Source: Niveibacterium sp. 24ML (GTDB lineage Bacteria; Pseudomonadota; Gammaproteobacteria; Burkholderiales; Rhodocyclaceae). From it: DNA of 64,000 bases. Where the stretch lies: contig NZ_JAPFHA010000022.1 in NCBI RefSeq assembly GCF_026586805.1, positions 20,803 through 84,802 of the forward strand. Direction: 5' to 3'. The position numbers and the translations under genes are program-made. Shown here in pieces: positions 1 through 9,330 of this stretch (positions are counted from its first letter, which is position 1; every line of letters begins with the position of its first letter). The notes under the pieces are model-generated. The model was given only the letters and a program-made list of their open reading frames with translations. It had not been told where the DNA came from and made no database searches.

Positions 1-2380
1 TCGTCGAGAGCATCGCCGTGCCGTACAGCCGCTTCTGGGTCAGCGGATCGACCAGCATCACCGTCATCAAGCCGGCATTACCTGGGAAGGCGCCCGCCGA
101 CACAACGACGCTGACCGGTACAGAAATGACATCCGTTGCCCCGGTCACCGTGATCACCGCGCGATGTGCGCCGACCGGCAGCTTCGCGCGATCGATCGTT
201 ACGGAGTACAGCCCAAGCCGGTTCGCATCCACTGAACTAGGCGCAACCGAAACCCAAGGGACGTTGCTGGTGACTGAGGTCACTGAGAGCGCGCCGCCAC
301 CAATATTGCGCAGTTCGAAACTCATCTGCACCCGCGCGGCGCCAAAGGAGAGCAGCTTCTCGGAGCTCGACAGCACTGGCGCGGCGGGCGTCGCCACGAC
401 CAGATTCTGTGCCGCGAGCACCGATTTGTATGCGTTGATCAACCCGAAGCCAAACTGATCATCCCGACCACTCGGCCCGATATCATCGGTCATCGCGCCC
501 GTCGCCAATAGTTGATCGATCTGCGCAGGCGTTAAACCCGGATTGACTGCTCGCATCAATGCAATGACCCCCGCGACATGTGGGCTCGCCATTGAGGTTC
601 CTGGCATCGCCTCATAGGTCCACCCTGGGGCACCACCGGTATCCACGCCCACGGTGCTGATCACCTGATCCGGACGACCGTCTGCGTTTTCATCGAGGTA
701 CTGGCTCCCGCCGGGCGCGGCGACCGTGATGCGAGGACCAAAGTTCGAGTATTCAGCCAAGCTACGATCGGGCACGACGGCGCTCACCGAGATCACGCCG
801 CTGTAGGACGCTGGGAAAGACGGACGGTCTGAGTGTTCGTTGCCGGCTGCGGCAACCACGATCACGCCCTGGGCTCGGGCGTCGGTAATCGCATCCTGGA
901 ACGCTTGGACGGCCCCGGGGCCGCCAAGGCTCATGTTTACGATATCGGCGCGCTGTGCCGGTACCCGACCTGAATCGTTTGCCAGACCAGCGGCGAATCG
1001 AAAACCTTGCAGGATGTCATAGGTGGTGCCCTGCCCTCCGGCGCCCAATACGCGCACGGGCATGACGCGGGCGCCACCAGCTACGCCCGCGACACCCAGC
1101 GCATTGTTCGTCTTCGCCACGATCGTTCCGGCGACATGCGTGCCATGGAAGCTGGATGTCCTGCCGCCGTGCGCCAAGTCACCTGGATCGGAAGCGTCGG
1201 CGTCGATGCCGTCTCCATCGCGCGACGCGCGCGTGTCGCTCACGAAATCAAAACCGGCTACGAGTTGTCCTGCTAGATCCGGATGCGTCACCACTACCCC
1301 AGAGTCGACCACCGCGACGACGACCGGCGCACCGCCTCGGGATCCGTCGGTGATGTTCCAGGCTTCTGGCAGGTTGATCAGTGGGTAGTGCCACTGCAGC
1401 TTGTAGAGCGGATCGTTTGGGACGGCATTTGCGCTGACCCGATAGTTCGGGCTGGCCGAGCGCACATCGCTGGACGCTCGCAGCGCCTTGATCTGCCGAA
1501 TCGTCTCGGCTCGCACCGACTCCTCAGAGCTCATTACGTGGCCGCTCCAGGGCTCACGCTCGGCCGACTCCGCGCCCACCGCTTTGGCCGCCGCCCGCGC
1601 AAACTGCACCCGCATGGCACGATTAGCCTGACCCGCCACGACCGTCGCGCCTGAGATCGGTCGATCGTTTGCTGCGACACGATCCAATGTCATCCCAACC
1701 ACCTTCGCCTGTGCGACAGGCTGAACTGTCACCACCGCCTCTCCGGGCACGAAATCACCGAAACGGTTAAGGCCCATCGCTGCCGCTTGCGCCGACACCT
1801 GATCGGCGCTGGCGACAAACAACTGATAGGTGCTGGCTCCGTGCATGGTCCGCACGACGACGAAGTAATTGCCATCGGCCGGCACGTAGAAGCCCTCGTA
1901 CTGCTCAACACCTTCGGAGCTGGCTACGAGTTTCAGGTTGCTGTCGAACAGAAACAGATCGAGGTCATTGCGCCCGGGTTGCACGGCGTCCCACTTGGAC
2001 ACCTCCAACGCCACGATCTGCCCGGCTGCCAGCGACACCTTGAACGAGTCCCATTCGTCGGCCGTCTTCTCGAACCGATCACCGACAACACCGGTGGGCA
2101 GCGCGGAACCAAAACCGACGACGATGCCTGGGTTGGGAATCGGCTCTGCGGTTGCGGGGGTGTCGTTGGCACGCAGCGGCGACTGCGTATCGTTGGTGTC
2201 ACCCTCGGTGATGAGGCCCGAGGGGACCACCACGGTACCGGATACGGTGTAACTCGAAGGCGTGGGTGTGGGTATCGGCGGGGGTGTCGCTGTACCGGGG
2301 GAACTTGCACCTCCCCCTCCTCCGCACGCAGACAAAACGGTAGCGACAAGCGCTAGCCCTAGCTGCAGGGACTTCTTCAT
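1..2380 (-). CDS. S8 (subtilisin-like) serine peptidase lipoprotein, C-terminus cut by window edge
   Basis: Reading leftward from the ATG at 2380 gives an open frame to the window edge (about 793 residues, C-terminus missing). An AGGGAGA ribosome site lies just upstream. The N-terminus is a lipoprotein signal with lipobox LSAC (Cys19), followed by a Gly run and a Pro/Thr-rich linker. A segment around residues 80-170 resembles the bacterial pre-peptidase (PPC) fold. The subtilase domain has the whole triad: Asp359 (VVDSG), His415 (GTHVAGT) and Ser596 (GTSMASPHVAG), so it should be active. Beyond it is a beta-rich segment of the kind often found after subtilase domains. The protein is probably exported and anchored to the outer membrane, degrading extracellular protein. 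The gene stands alone, divergent from the WYL regulator after a 0.5-kb gap. Confidence 0.93.
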   Translation of the reverse strand, partial: MKKSLQLGLALVATVLSACGGGGGASSPGTATPPPIPTPTPSSYTVSGTVVVPSGLITEGDTNDTQSPLRANDTPATAEPIPNPGIVVGFGSALPTGVVGDRFEKTADEWDSFKVSLAAGQIVALEVSKWDAVQPGRNDLDLFLFDSNLKLVASSEGVEQYEGFYVPADGNYFVVVRTMHGASTYQLFVASADQVSAQAAAMGLNRFGDFVPGEAVVTVQPVAQAKVVGMTLDRVAANDRPISGATVVAGQANRAMRVQFARAAAKAVGAESAEREPWSGHVMSSEESVRAETIRQIKALRASSDVRSASPNYRVSANAVPNDPLYKLQWHYPLINLPEAWNITDGSRGGAPVVVAVVDSGVVVTHPDLAGQLVAGFDFVSDTRASRDGDGIDADASDPGDLAHGGRTSSFHGTHVAGTIVAKTNNALGVAGVAGGARVMPVRVLGAGGQGTTYDILQGFRFAAGLANDSGRVPAQRADIVNMSLGGPGAVQAFQDAITDARAQGVIVVAAAGNEHSDRPSFPASYSGVISVSAVVPDRSLAEYSNFGPRITVAAPGGSQYLDENADGRPDQVISTVGVDTGGAPGWTYEAMPGTSMASPHVAGVIALMRAVNPGLTPAQIDQLLATGAMTDDIGPSGRDDQFGFGLINAYKSVLAAQNLVVATPAAPVLSSSEKLLSFGAARVQMSFELRNIGGGALSVTSVTSNVPWVSVAPSSVDANRLGLYSVTIDRAKLPVGAHRAVITVTGATDVISVPVSVVVSAGAFPGNAGLMTVMLVDPLTQKRLYGTAMLST

Positions 2381-2869
2381 GGTCTTCTCCCTAGAAGCAA
2401 CGGGCCGACTCGTCCAGGCGTGAACGAGCCTTTACCCGTGAGTCGATAGGGGAGATTCTCGACGGCGCGAGGCTCACTGGATGAGCTTGCGAACGGCGTC
2501 GCACTGACTTAACGCAAGGTCATTAGCTCTTCGTTGCGTTGCGCCCCCCTAGAGCCAATCCACCCCGTTACATGGTGATCGACTCGCGGCAAGGCAAACC
2601 CAGCCGTACAGGGTTGGGAAGCTCTGCGCAAAGATCGCAGCCGTCTTAGCCGTGGGCGATCAGTAGGGTGTCCGCTGCTGCTCGATGGATTGGCACACGA
2701 TGGAAATCAGCGGATCGCCGCAACATTGGCCGAGAAACGACAGTTCGGCACACTCACCCAGCGTTGAATCGGAGAATGCGGAGCCCATGATGGACTATGA
2801 ATCGCAGAGCAAGAGTTCAGCCTCTCGCCTCATACAGCAGGCTGGTCGGATCGGAATTTTGGGTCGCTT
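2381..2869. other. Intergenic region, no convincing gene
   Basis: This lies between the start of the peptidase gene and the stop of the leftward WYL regulator gene. It should contain the peptidase promoter. A 72-codon frame at 2685-2903 runs into the regulator antisense and has no recognisable features. A TGCGAA/GTCGCA pair near 2486-2502 has the wrong spacing for the island palindrome. Confidence 0.5.
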
Positions 2870-3778
2870 CTATTGCGGCGCCTCGGAAGCGGCGAAGTCT
2901 TGAAGCTCCCGCAGGAATCTGACCCACAGGCTTGTTGGTTGCTCGATTCGCAGATGGGGAATCCAGTAGCGCACGATCGGAAGCACCTGATTTTCGTGCC
3001 CGACAACCGCACGAATCCTCAGACCACCACCCGGCAATTCGGACGCGATCTCTTGATTTGCGATCAGCTTTCGTCGCCGAAAGAAGGGTGCCACCTCAGG
3101 CGAAACCGCGATCAGGCATTCGATGGGCTTTTCAGTGAACCAGATCCCATCCTCCCGCTTTAGCCGCTCAATGATTGAAGGCTCCGCATCGAACGTCCCG
3201 CCCTGCCGCTCGATCGCCAGGATACGGGTAAAGGCAAAAGTCTTTAGCGTGTCGCCATCAACGGCCGCCAGATACCAGATGCCCTTTTGGTTCATCAGCC
3301 GGTAAGGCTTGAGCGCAGAGTACCGCTTTCGGTCATCGGCCCTCTGGTAATCAATCGCGAGAATGGCCCGATCAACAATTGCTCGTTCCAGCGCCCTGAA
3401 TTCCCCGTCCTTCCCGCTCAGATCCTCGTAGTGATGCCCTTTGACGAGCAGCGCTTCGTGCAGGCGCAGATCGAACAACTCACGCAGGATTGAACCCGCC
3501 TCCTCGGGAAACAGGCCGGACAGCCCAGCCAGTGCCACAAACTCGCGGATTTCGCGGGCACCCAGCCTTCCGAGGTATCGAGGGTCAAGTCGATATCGCC
3601 CTTCGACTTTCTCAAGCTGCAAGACGCCGAGACGCACATTCAAGTCCCGTTGAATCGTCCGCACATCAACGCCGAAGCGCTCCGCCAATGCCTTCGGCTC
3701 AAGGCTCTCGCCCTGGTTCAGCAGCAACAGCATCTCGGACAACCGATACGCAAAGCGTTCGTGATCACGCGTACTCAA
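2870..3778 (-). CDS. WYL-domain transcriptional regulator (HTH + WYL)
   Basis: 302 residues. The N-terminal 60 residues form a DeoR-type winged helix-turn-helix with the signature FGVDVRTIQRDL. The middle contains a WYL domain (around YRLMNQKGIWYLAAV, residues 160-180) and the rest is the WYL C-terminal extension. WYL domains sense ligands, often nucleic acid or nucleotides, and such regulators frequently control phage-defence or DNA-repair genes. Its target is not obvious. It is divergent from the small membrane-protein gene at 3870 with about 90 bp between, so that promoter is a plausible target. The start at 3778 gives a normal family N-terminus. Confidence 0.88.
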   Translation of the reverse strand: MSTRDHERFAYRLSEMLLLLNQGESLEPKALAERFGVDVRTIQRDLNVRLGVLQLEKVEGRYRLDPRYLGRLGAREIREFVALAGLSGLFPEEAGSILRELFDLRLHEALLVKGHHYEDLSGKDGEFRALERAIVDRAILAIDYQRADDRKRYSALKPYRLMNQKGIWYLAAVDGDTLKTFAFTRILAIERQGGTFDAEPSIIERLKREDGIWFTEKPIECLIAVSPEVAPFFRRRKLIANQEIASELPGGGLRIRAVVGHENQVLPIVRYWIPHLRIEQPTSLWVRFLRELQDFAASEAPQ

Positions 3779-3869
3779 GAAAAGTCTCCAAGCTCTGGGA
3801 TAAACGACACGACCTGTCGCTTCGGCGATTCAACATGACCTCACCGTAACGCAAAAAAGGAGTTGCCGT

Positions 3870-4040
3870 ATGTTCTGGATCGTCCTGCTGCTTGGAGGCC
3901 TGAGCCTGACCTTCGCCCAACTCGGCGCGCTGTCCGTCACCGTGACTTTCCTGTCGATCGCGCTGCGCCTCGCCTTGCTCGCGCTGATCGGGATCGGCGC
4001 AGTGGCGCTCCTGCGTCGCATCTTCCCGAAGGAAGCGTAA
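3870..4040 (+). CDS. Small hydrophobic membrane protein (56 aa)
   Basis: A short frame of 56 residues with a strong AAAAAAGGAG ribosome site 5-6 nt before the ATG. Almost the whole protein is hydrophobic (MFWIVLLLGGLSL..., then LALLALIGIGAVALL) and it ends in RRIFPKEA, a basic tail. This fits two transmembrane helices. No family is recognised. The next frame starts at a TTG immediately after this stop codon, so the two may be co-transcribed. The WYL regulator divergent from it is a candidate regulator. Confidence 0.72.
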   Translation: MFWIVLLLGGLSLTFAQLGALSVTVTFLSIALRLALLALIGIGAVALLRRIFPKEA

Positions 4041-4313
4041 TTGCGCGCAACGCTTACCGCACTGAGCATTGGCCTCGCGGTCGTACAGCTGTCAGGCTGC
4101 AACACGGCGCGCTTCCTCCTGACAGGGGAAGCGCCCTACGGTGAGGCAGGCCGGAGTAGTTCGCGCAGCCACCACAGGCACGGGTACCACCACCAGCACC
4201 CCGAATCACGCGCAGCCGGCCAGCCCGAGAAGCGTAACGTCTCAATCCAACGGCGCCAATGTGTCCGGCAAACTCGCTGCGGCGCGACGGCGCAATGCCT
4301 TGTGTCAGAATAA
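4041..4313 (+). CDS. Putative small lipoprotein with TTG start
   Basis: The frame begins with TTG directly after the TAA of the 56-residue gene and runs 90 codons. The first 20 residues look like a lipoprotein signal (RATLTALSIGLAVVQLSGC, lipobox LSGC, Cys20). The mature part is rich in Ser, His, Arg and Gln and has no recognised domain. A start directly abutting the previous stop suggests translational coupling. The C-terminal half looks compositionally odd, so a frameshift or an unusual low-complexity lipoprotein are both possible. Confidence rests on the signal peptide only. Confidence 0.42.
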   Translation: MRATLTALSIGLAVVQLSGCNTARFLLTGEAPYGEAGRSSSRSHHRHGYHHQHPESRAAGQPEKRNVSIQRRQCVRQTRCGATAQCLVSE

Positions 4314-4359
4314 ACGCGCTCCGCCTCAAACCCGTCTTTCAATTTCCGAGTCTGCCGGC

Positions 4360-5022
4360 ATGGCTAATTGGTTCAGAGAAGAAATCGAGCAGTTCGGCGT
4401 CGTGGTCGAAAAGTCTATCGATAACGCGAGCCAGCAAATCCAGCAGCACATCGACTCAATCGGAACCGAAGTTTCCAAGCAACGGTCGCTCACCCGCCAA
4501 GACGTCGAGCAATTGATCGACTACGCAGCGGATAAGTTCGGCGAGGCCATCGATCGTCGCATCGAAAAGGCAAAGATTGAAACCGCGGCGCTGATCACCG
4601 ACAATCTGAACGAAGTTCGAAGCCAGCTATCGGACGCTGCGATGGAGCAGAAACAGACCGCTGTGCGCAATGCAACGGTCGGCGTTATAGCAGCGATCGC
4701 GATCGGCTTCTTTTCTCTGGTCTACAAACGGGCCCTGCACGGCGAGCTCGATCTGCTTGCGATCTTCCGTACAACCGTTCTCGCAATCGCGTGTGGGCAT
4801 GGCGTCTGGATCGTCATTCGTGCCGTAACCGAATATCGCAACTACAGCCGGCAGAAGAAAAATCTGCTGTTCGCTGGCGGGCAGTACTTCGGGGTATTCA
4901 ATGCACGCGGGATGCTGGGCCACATCGTCGTCCTCGTTGCGATGATCTCGACATGGGTAATCCTGATCTACTGGCCAGACCTTCTGGAGTTGGCACGCGC
5001 GCGGATCCTGCCGTTCAACTAG
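4360..5022 (+). CDS. Coiled-coil membrane protein of unknown function
   Basis: The frame is open from 4141, but the ATG at 4360 (MANWFREEIEQF) gives a sensible N-terminus; the upstream part is low-complexity. The protein is about 220 residues. Residues 1-100 are amphipathic and helical, rich in Glu, Gln, Lys and Asp, and probably a coiled coil. Three hydrophobic segments follow at about 103-122, 134-153 and 185-205. No family is recognised. Its last 8 bases overlap the 3' end of the convergent GTPase gene, which suggests the two have been neighbours for a long time. A membrane partner of the GTPase is a possibility, not shown. Confidence 0.75.
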   Translation: MANWFREEIEQFGVVVEKSIDNASQQIQQHIDSIGTEVSKQRSLTRQDVEQLIDYAADKFGEAIDRRIEKAKIETAALITDNLNEVRSQLSDAAMEQKQTAVRNATVGVIAAIAIGFFSLVYKRALHGELDLLAIFRTTVLAIACGHGVWIVIRAVTEYRNYSRQKKNLLFAGGQYFGVFNARGMLGHIVVLVAMISTWVILIYWPDLLELARARILPFN

Positions 5023-6001
5023 CCTTTCCAGTCTTTGACTCAGCTGTCGCGGCATCAGGTGCATCGCCACCCTCCTGGGCGTTACGACGCCAAGTCTTGA
5101 TCAGTTTTTCCGAGACGAAACGACCAGCCTTCCCGAGGCCCGGAACTGGAAGCTTGTCCAGAAGTCCCTCAATGACCCCCGGCCCATATTCCTCGATCAG
5201 ATCAGGCACGTGTTTCCGCAGTAGGTCGACAACCTCATCCGGCACGTTCATACGTCGCATCAGCGCCGCGACTGATTCGTTGCCCTTTCGACGCAAAGTG
5301 GAAGGCAGACAAGCAATCTCTACAAAACCGTTCCAAAGCCTGTCAAACAAGTCACCAATAGATCCGCCACTTCTGTCGCCATAGAGCAAGCACGGAACCG
5401 GGAGCGCATGAGCCAGAATCGCCTTCGTCACTTGGGCGCGTGACGCCCTTCGAAGCGGCGCGTAATGCTGTTCAAGAGGACCTCCAGATGCACAACAAAC
5501 GGCAATGATTTCAGCATATCCAAAACGTCCAAAAGCTTCGCGATTGCTTTCCACCCAACTCTGCATCTTGGGCGCTTCGTTCTCCGCGCCGGTCAGTACA
5601 TGCAAGACGGGAATCTTGCGGTCGCACATCTTCTCAACAAAGAATTTGTAGTCCTGGTCTCGCTCCTGCGTGATGCGACCGACCTTGGCAACGTGAATGA
5701 TGAGGCTGAAACCATCCTTCGACTGACTCAGCAATTCCAGAATCTGCGCAGCGGCCTTCTCAGGGGGAACCGTTCCATGCTGGCTTTCGTGCAAACCCAC
5801 GGTGTCCACGATGACGACTTGGCGGCCCCTCAGTTTGAAGGGATTGTAGGTGTGGGTTTGCGAAGTGACACCAAGCGCACCGTTATGACTTGGCTGTTTC
5901 CTGCCGGCCAAGAGATTGCAGAGACTGGTTTTTCCGACCCCTGTCGAGCCAAACACCAAGACTCTGATTGCATCTTCTCTGCCCTGATTCGCTTTGGTCA
6001 C
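5015..6001 (-). CDS. GIMAP/AIG1-like P-loop GTPase
   Basis: 328 residues, GTG start at 6001 with GAGG about 6 nt upstream. The N-terminal 200 residues are a TRAFAC-type GTPase: G1 GSTGVGKTS (18-26), G3 DTVG (Asp66). The region expected to hold G4 reads VLTGAENE, not NKxD, so the guanine-specificity motif is unclear. The C-terminal 120 residues are charged and helical. GIMAP/septin-like GTPases assemble on membranes, and bacterial relatives occur in conflict loci. It converges tail-to-tail with the coiled-coil membrane protein with an 8-nt overlap. Confidence 0.82.
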   Translation of the reverse strand: MTKANQGREDAIRVLVFGSTGVGKTSLCNLLAGRKQPSHNGALGVTSQTHTYNPFKLRGRQVVIVDTVGLHESQHGTVPPEKAAAQILELLSQSKDGFSLIIHVAKVGRITQERDQDYKFFVEKMCDRKIPVLHVLTGAENEAPKMQSWVESNREAFGRFGYAEIIAVCCASGGPLEQHYAPLRRASRAQVTKAILAHALPVPCLLYGDRSGGSIGDLFDRLWNGFVEIACLPSTLRRKGNESVAALMRRMNVPDEVVDLLRKHVPDLIEEYGPGVIEGLLDKLPVPGLGKAGRFVSEKLIKTWRRNAQEGGDAPDAATAESKTGKAS

Positions 6002-6202
6002 TTGTGCCTCGTCACAATTTCAAAACGCTTTGATGATGCCGAAGCCGGCAGGATAACGACATTCACAACCGCCATGGTCCGGCGCAGATCAAGCCAACGC
6101 AAGAGTCGCTCGGATTGAACAAGACATACATCTGCCGGAAATGCTCCGGCCGGACGCGGTGACATACACGGCATTGGCACGAGTGTCGCTCATGAGGCCT
6201 AT

Positions 6203-6643
6203 TCAGAAACGAACGCGCTGGGCATTACGAAAGACCGCGGACAGAGGCGCCCGGGGCAACCAGATGAACCCGCACAACCAGAACAGACAGGTCGACGCGT
6301 AGGCGTTGGCTTCGCGGTAGATCGGATTGCCCATCGACAGATGCCAGGCCATGTACACGCCGTCGACGCACCACCACCAGGCGAGCAGGCTCAAGGGTAA
6401 GCACCGCCATTGGCGTCGCATCAGGATCCGTGCAGCCATCGGCGCCAACAGGTAGGTGAAGCCCCCCATCAGCAGCGACACGCCGACATCCCAATCACCG
6501 ATTTCGAGTGTCAAGGCGCCCCAGAGCAGCCACGCCATGCCCAGCGCAAGCGTCAAGAGCTTCCAGGGCCGGCGCCATTCTTCGGGTGCAAGCAGATCCA
6601 GCAACGGCTTCCACGCCCGCAACCGTTCTTGCGCCGCGCTCAT
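6203..6643 (-). CDS. Multi-pass membrane protein, unknown function
   Basis: The open frame begins far upstream, but the likely start is the ATG at 6643, which overlaps the previous gene's stop as ATGA. This gives 146 residues (MSAAQERLRAWKPLL...). At least three hydrophobic helices are visible, including LLTLALGMAWLLWGALTL and LSLLAWWWCVDGVYMAW. No family is recognised. It is the second gene of a two-gene module whose first gene has a close paralogue at 11875-12192; the gene following that paralogue begins with a similar MSA... start context but is unrelated further in. Confidence 0.68.
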   Translation of the reverse strand: MSAAQERLRAWKPLLDLLAPEEWRRPWKLLTLALGMAWLLWGALTLEIGDWDVGVSLLMGGFTYLLAPMAARILMRRQWRCLPLSLLAWWWCVDGVYMAWHLSMGNPIYREANAYASTCLFWLCGFIWLPRAPLSAVFRNAQRVRF

Positions 6644-6966
6644 CGCAGCACACGCCAGTGACCTTGCACCGGCGCCCCATCTTCCAGCGCTACCAAGCAC
6701 TGGCGCAGCCATATCGTCGCCAACCATCCCGCAATGAAAGCCGCCGGGGCAAGCCAGGACGCATGCGGCTCGCCCTGCAGCAAATCGAATACTGTGGTCA
6801 GGGCCAGCAGCATGAGGAACAGGATCACGAGATCCAGCAAGGCGCGAAGCGCTGCGCCCCCCCACTCCACCCATCCACGCCTTTGAGCAAGGCTGTCGTC
6901 CCGCACCACGGCGCGCGGGGCGGCGTAGAGGTTGTCGCGGTTCATCACGTTGCATGGGGGGCTCAT
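6640..6966 (-). CDS. Small membrane protein with N-terminal NLYAAPRA motif
   Basis: Start chosen at the ATG at 6966 because AAGGAG lies 7 nt upstream; 108 residues. The cytoplasmic N-terminus contains RDNLYAAPRA, a short motif common at the start of small bacterial membrane proteins. Two hydrophobic helices follow (ALLDLVILFLMLLALTTVF and WLAPAAFIAGWLATIWL). It is clearly paralogous to the protein at 11875-12192 (shared VEWG..xxRALLDLVIL, GWLATIWLRQCxV and a terminal WRxLR). The stop overlaps the next gene (ATGA), indicating translational coupling. Confidence 0.7.
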   Translation of the reverse strand: MSPPCNVMNRDNLYAAPRAVVRDDSLAQRRGWVEWGGAALRALLDLVILFLMLLALTTVFDLLQGEPHASWLAPAAFIAGWLATIWLRQCLVALEDGAPVQGHWRVLR

Positions 6967-7111
6967 GACAAGCTCCTTGATCAAGACACGCCGATTCTGA
7001 TCGTGCCCAGGCTCACCGGGTGAGCCTGCTATTTTGCGCTTGAAACTCCGCGCTCCGCTCGCTCGACGGGAACCGAATGCCGGGTGTCCCCAAGCAAACG
7101 CTCAGCGCCGA

Positions 7112-9313
7112 TCACGCCGAGGTTCGGAGGGTTTCCACGCGGCGCTGCTCGTCAGCCAGTGCGCGCTCGAGCCCATCGATCGAACACCCCGCTGGCACCA
7201 GACCGGCGAAGGTTCGGCGCAGCAGCAGCCGCATCGCGAGGTTGATCGCATCACCTACTGTCTTCAAACCGGCGACCACAAAGCAGGCGAAGCGCTGCTG
7301 CTCATCCAGATCCGGCTGCTCCTGGTCGACCCAGTGCTCAAGCACAATCAGCCACGATAGAGGCAGCTCTGCGCGCGCCGCGTCAAGCGAGCCCGGCGGT
7401 GCCTTGTCGAAATGCCGTGCGATCCGTTCCAGCAATTCGACGAGTCCGATTACCCGGACGTCGGCGCGCAGGAAAGCCATCAGCTCGGCGGGTGGCTCGC
7501 TTGTGGCCGGCCCACGGCCTGCCGACTTGGCGCGCCGGATCACCGGGGACTCAGAGAGATCCGCGCAGAAGTCCGCACTGTAGGCAAGACTTCTGCATGC
7601 CACCACCGAGCCCAAGCCGCCCCATCCCGCGGCCAGCATGTTCGGCACTTCAACCAGGGCCGGCAGGCCGTCGCTCGCGGTCTTTTCGGTGTCGATGGCG
7701 ATCATTGCGGTGTGGCGACACAGCAAGCCTTCCCGCACGGCCAAGGCTTGCGCCTCAGCGTCTAGCAGCGTTGGCAGGCGGCGTGCAGCCGTGTAGCGGC
7801 GCAGCAGATCGACAAAGGGTTCGGGCACGGAGCGCGTGATGACATCCAGTTGCCGGGTGCACTCTTCATGTCGAAGTTCGAGTCGAGGTGCCGTGAGCTG
7901 CGTAGCCTCCAGACCTAGGAGCACCGTGTCGCCGGCAAACAGCGCTGCAGGAGGCGCCTCGCACCACAGCGGCTCGGTGTCCCACGCCAGATGGGCCGTC
8001 ATGCGCGGTAGCGACAGGCGCCGGCACTGACTGGCAATCACGGCCGCCATGGATTCGTTGGGGGTTACCAACTCGCAAGCGCCTTGGCTTCGCAGCGCGA
8101 GATCGCGGACCAGGCCTTCGGCCACCGCGCTGCCGACACCTACGGTGAAGATGCGTACCCCGGCGCTTGTCACAGCCGCGATGTGTTGGGGCGCAACATG
8201 CGCTTCGCCATCGGTGATCAACAGCACTTCACCTTCCGGGCCAGCCACCTTGATGGCCGCATCCAATGCTTTGAGGATCTCAGTGCCACCAAGGTCGGCG
8301 TGGACCGTGGTGCGCACCAGGCGCGCGAGTTGTTCTCGGCCACTTTGGTTCAACACGATTGGCGCGTCATTGCTTCGCGCCACCGAAGAGCCGAATCGCA
8401 TGAGCGTGACGCGATCCTGCTCGCGGGCAAGGGCGAGGAAGCTGAGCAGCCCCTCCTTTACCTGGCGGATCGAGTCACCCCCCATCGATCCCGAACAGTC
8501 GACCAGCAACACAAGATGACGCCCGCCAAGATCGACGCCGCCAAATGCCTTGGGCTGGAAACTCAGCAGCGCCGCGCTGCCGGTCGCAGTCGGACACGTC
8601 CATAGCTCTGCGCGCGGGTCGGCCTCGGCGACCAGATTCAGAATGAAGTCGCGGTCGAGACTGGCTTCGCGAGCAAGGCTCACGAGCATGTCGCCGCCGT
8701 CGCGTCGCAGCGTGATTGGATGCGTGGGACACGCCAGGCTCGCCTCGGCCAGATCCCCTGAAATGCGCACCTGGACATCGAACGCGTAGTGGGCAAGCAG
8801 CGAGGTGGTCGGCGCTTGCCATGGCGCGAAACCCGCCTCGGAAGGACTGCCGTATCGCGGCGCCACGACCGTGGGCAAGCGCCAGCGCAGTTGCTTGCCG
8901 ACCCAGCGCAAGGGTTCTACCCAGCGCAGGCAAACCTCGATGGCATCGCCCGGTTGCAAATTGCCCAACGCGATCTGCTTAAGGTCCGGGCCGGCGTCCA
9001 TCACCAGCGCCGCCCGTTGCCCCTCAGCAATCGCCGCCTCGTAGCCCGCTTCGGCCTCACGACGAGGCTGCACCGTGCCGTTCAAGCGACGCTCTCCGAT
9101 CGTCAGCGCCAGATCCATAAGCTGAGCTTCCGCGGCAAGCGGAAAGGTGTAAGTCGCCTCGATCGGGCGATCGCCGTCATGGCGCCAGCGCTGCCGCAAC
9201 TCCACCACCGCCAGAGGCCCAATCAATTGGGCGTCTACGGCGACGCCGGTCAGCGGCACCGCGGCGGGCGCGTCGCAATTCAATCCGAAGGTGCATCGTT
9301 GCGCGAGTTTCAT
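7112..9313 (-). CDS. VIT and von Willebrand factor A domain protein
   Basis: The ATG at 9313 has GGAG 7 nt upstream; a GTG at 9334 overlapping the preceding MerR gene is the alternative start. About 733 residues from the ATG. Residues 1-150 are a VIT domain, as in inter-alpha-trypsin inhibitor heavy chains. A VWA domain begins near 265 with an intact metal site DCSGSM (272-277). The last 200 residues are helical and unassigned. No signal peptide is seen, so it may be cytoplasmic. VWA domains bind protein partners through a metal ion. It forms an operon with the MerR regulator upstream, so that protein probably controls its expression. Confidence 0.87.
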   Translation of the reverse strand: MKLAQRCTFGLNCDAPAAVPLTGVAVDAQLIGPLAVVELRQRWRHDGDRPIEATYTFPLAAEAQLMDLALTIGERRLNGTVQPRREAEAGYEAAIAEGQRAALVMDAGPDLKQIALGNLQPGDAIEVCLRWVEPLRWVGKQLRWRLPTVVAPRYGSPSEAGFAPWQAPTTSLLAHYAFDVQVRISGDLAEASLACPTHPITLRRDGGDMLVSLAREASLDRDFILNLVAEADPRAELWTCPTATGSAALLSFQPKAFGGVDLGGRHLVLLVDCSGSMGGDSIRQVKEGLLSFLALAREQDRVTLMRFGSSVARSNDAPIVLNQSGREQLARLVRTTVHADLGGTEILKALDAAIKVAGPEGEVLLITDGEAHVAPQHIAAVTSAGVRIFTVGVGSAVAEGLVRDLALRSQGACELVTPNESMAAVIASQCRRLSLPRMTAHLAWDTEPLWCEAPPAALFAGDTVLLGLEATQLTAPRLELRHEECTRQLDVITRSVPEPFVDLLRRYTAARRLPTLLDAEAQALAVREGLLCRHTAMIAIDTEKTASDGLPALVEVPNMLAAGWGGLGSVVACRSLAYSADFCADLSESPVIRRAKSAGRGPATSEPPAELMAFLRADVRVIGLVELLERIARHFDKAPPGSLDAARAELPLSWLIVLEHWVDQEQPDLDEQQRFACFVVAGLKTVGDAINLAMRLLLRRTFAGLVPAGCSIDGLERALADEQRRVETLRTSA

Positions 9314-9330
9314 CGTTTTCTCCAGGTTGC

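Noticed and set aside
2486..2502. TGCGAA/GTCGCA pair
   Set aside because: Wrong spacing for the palindrome and one arm differs.
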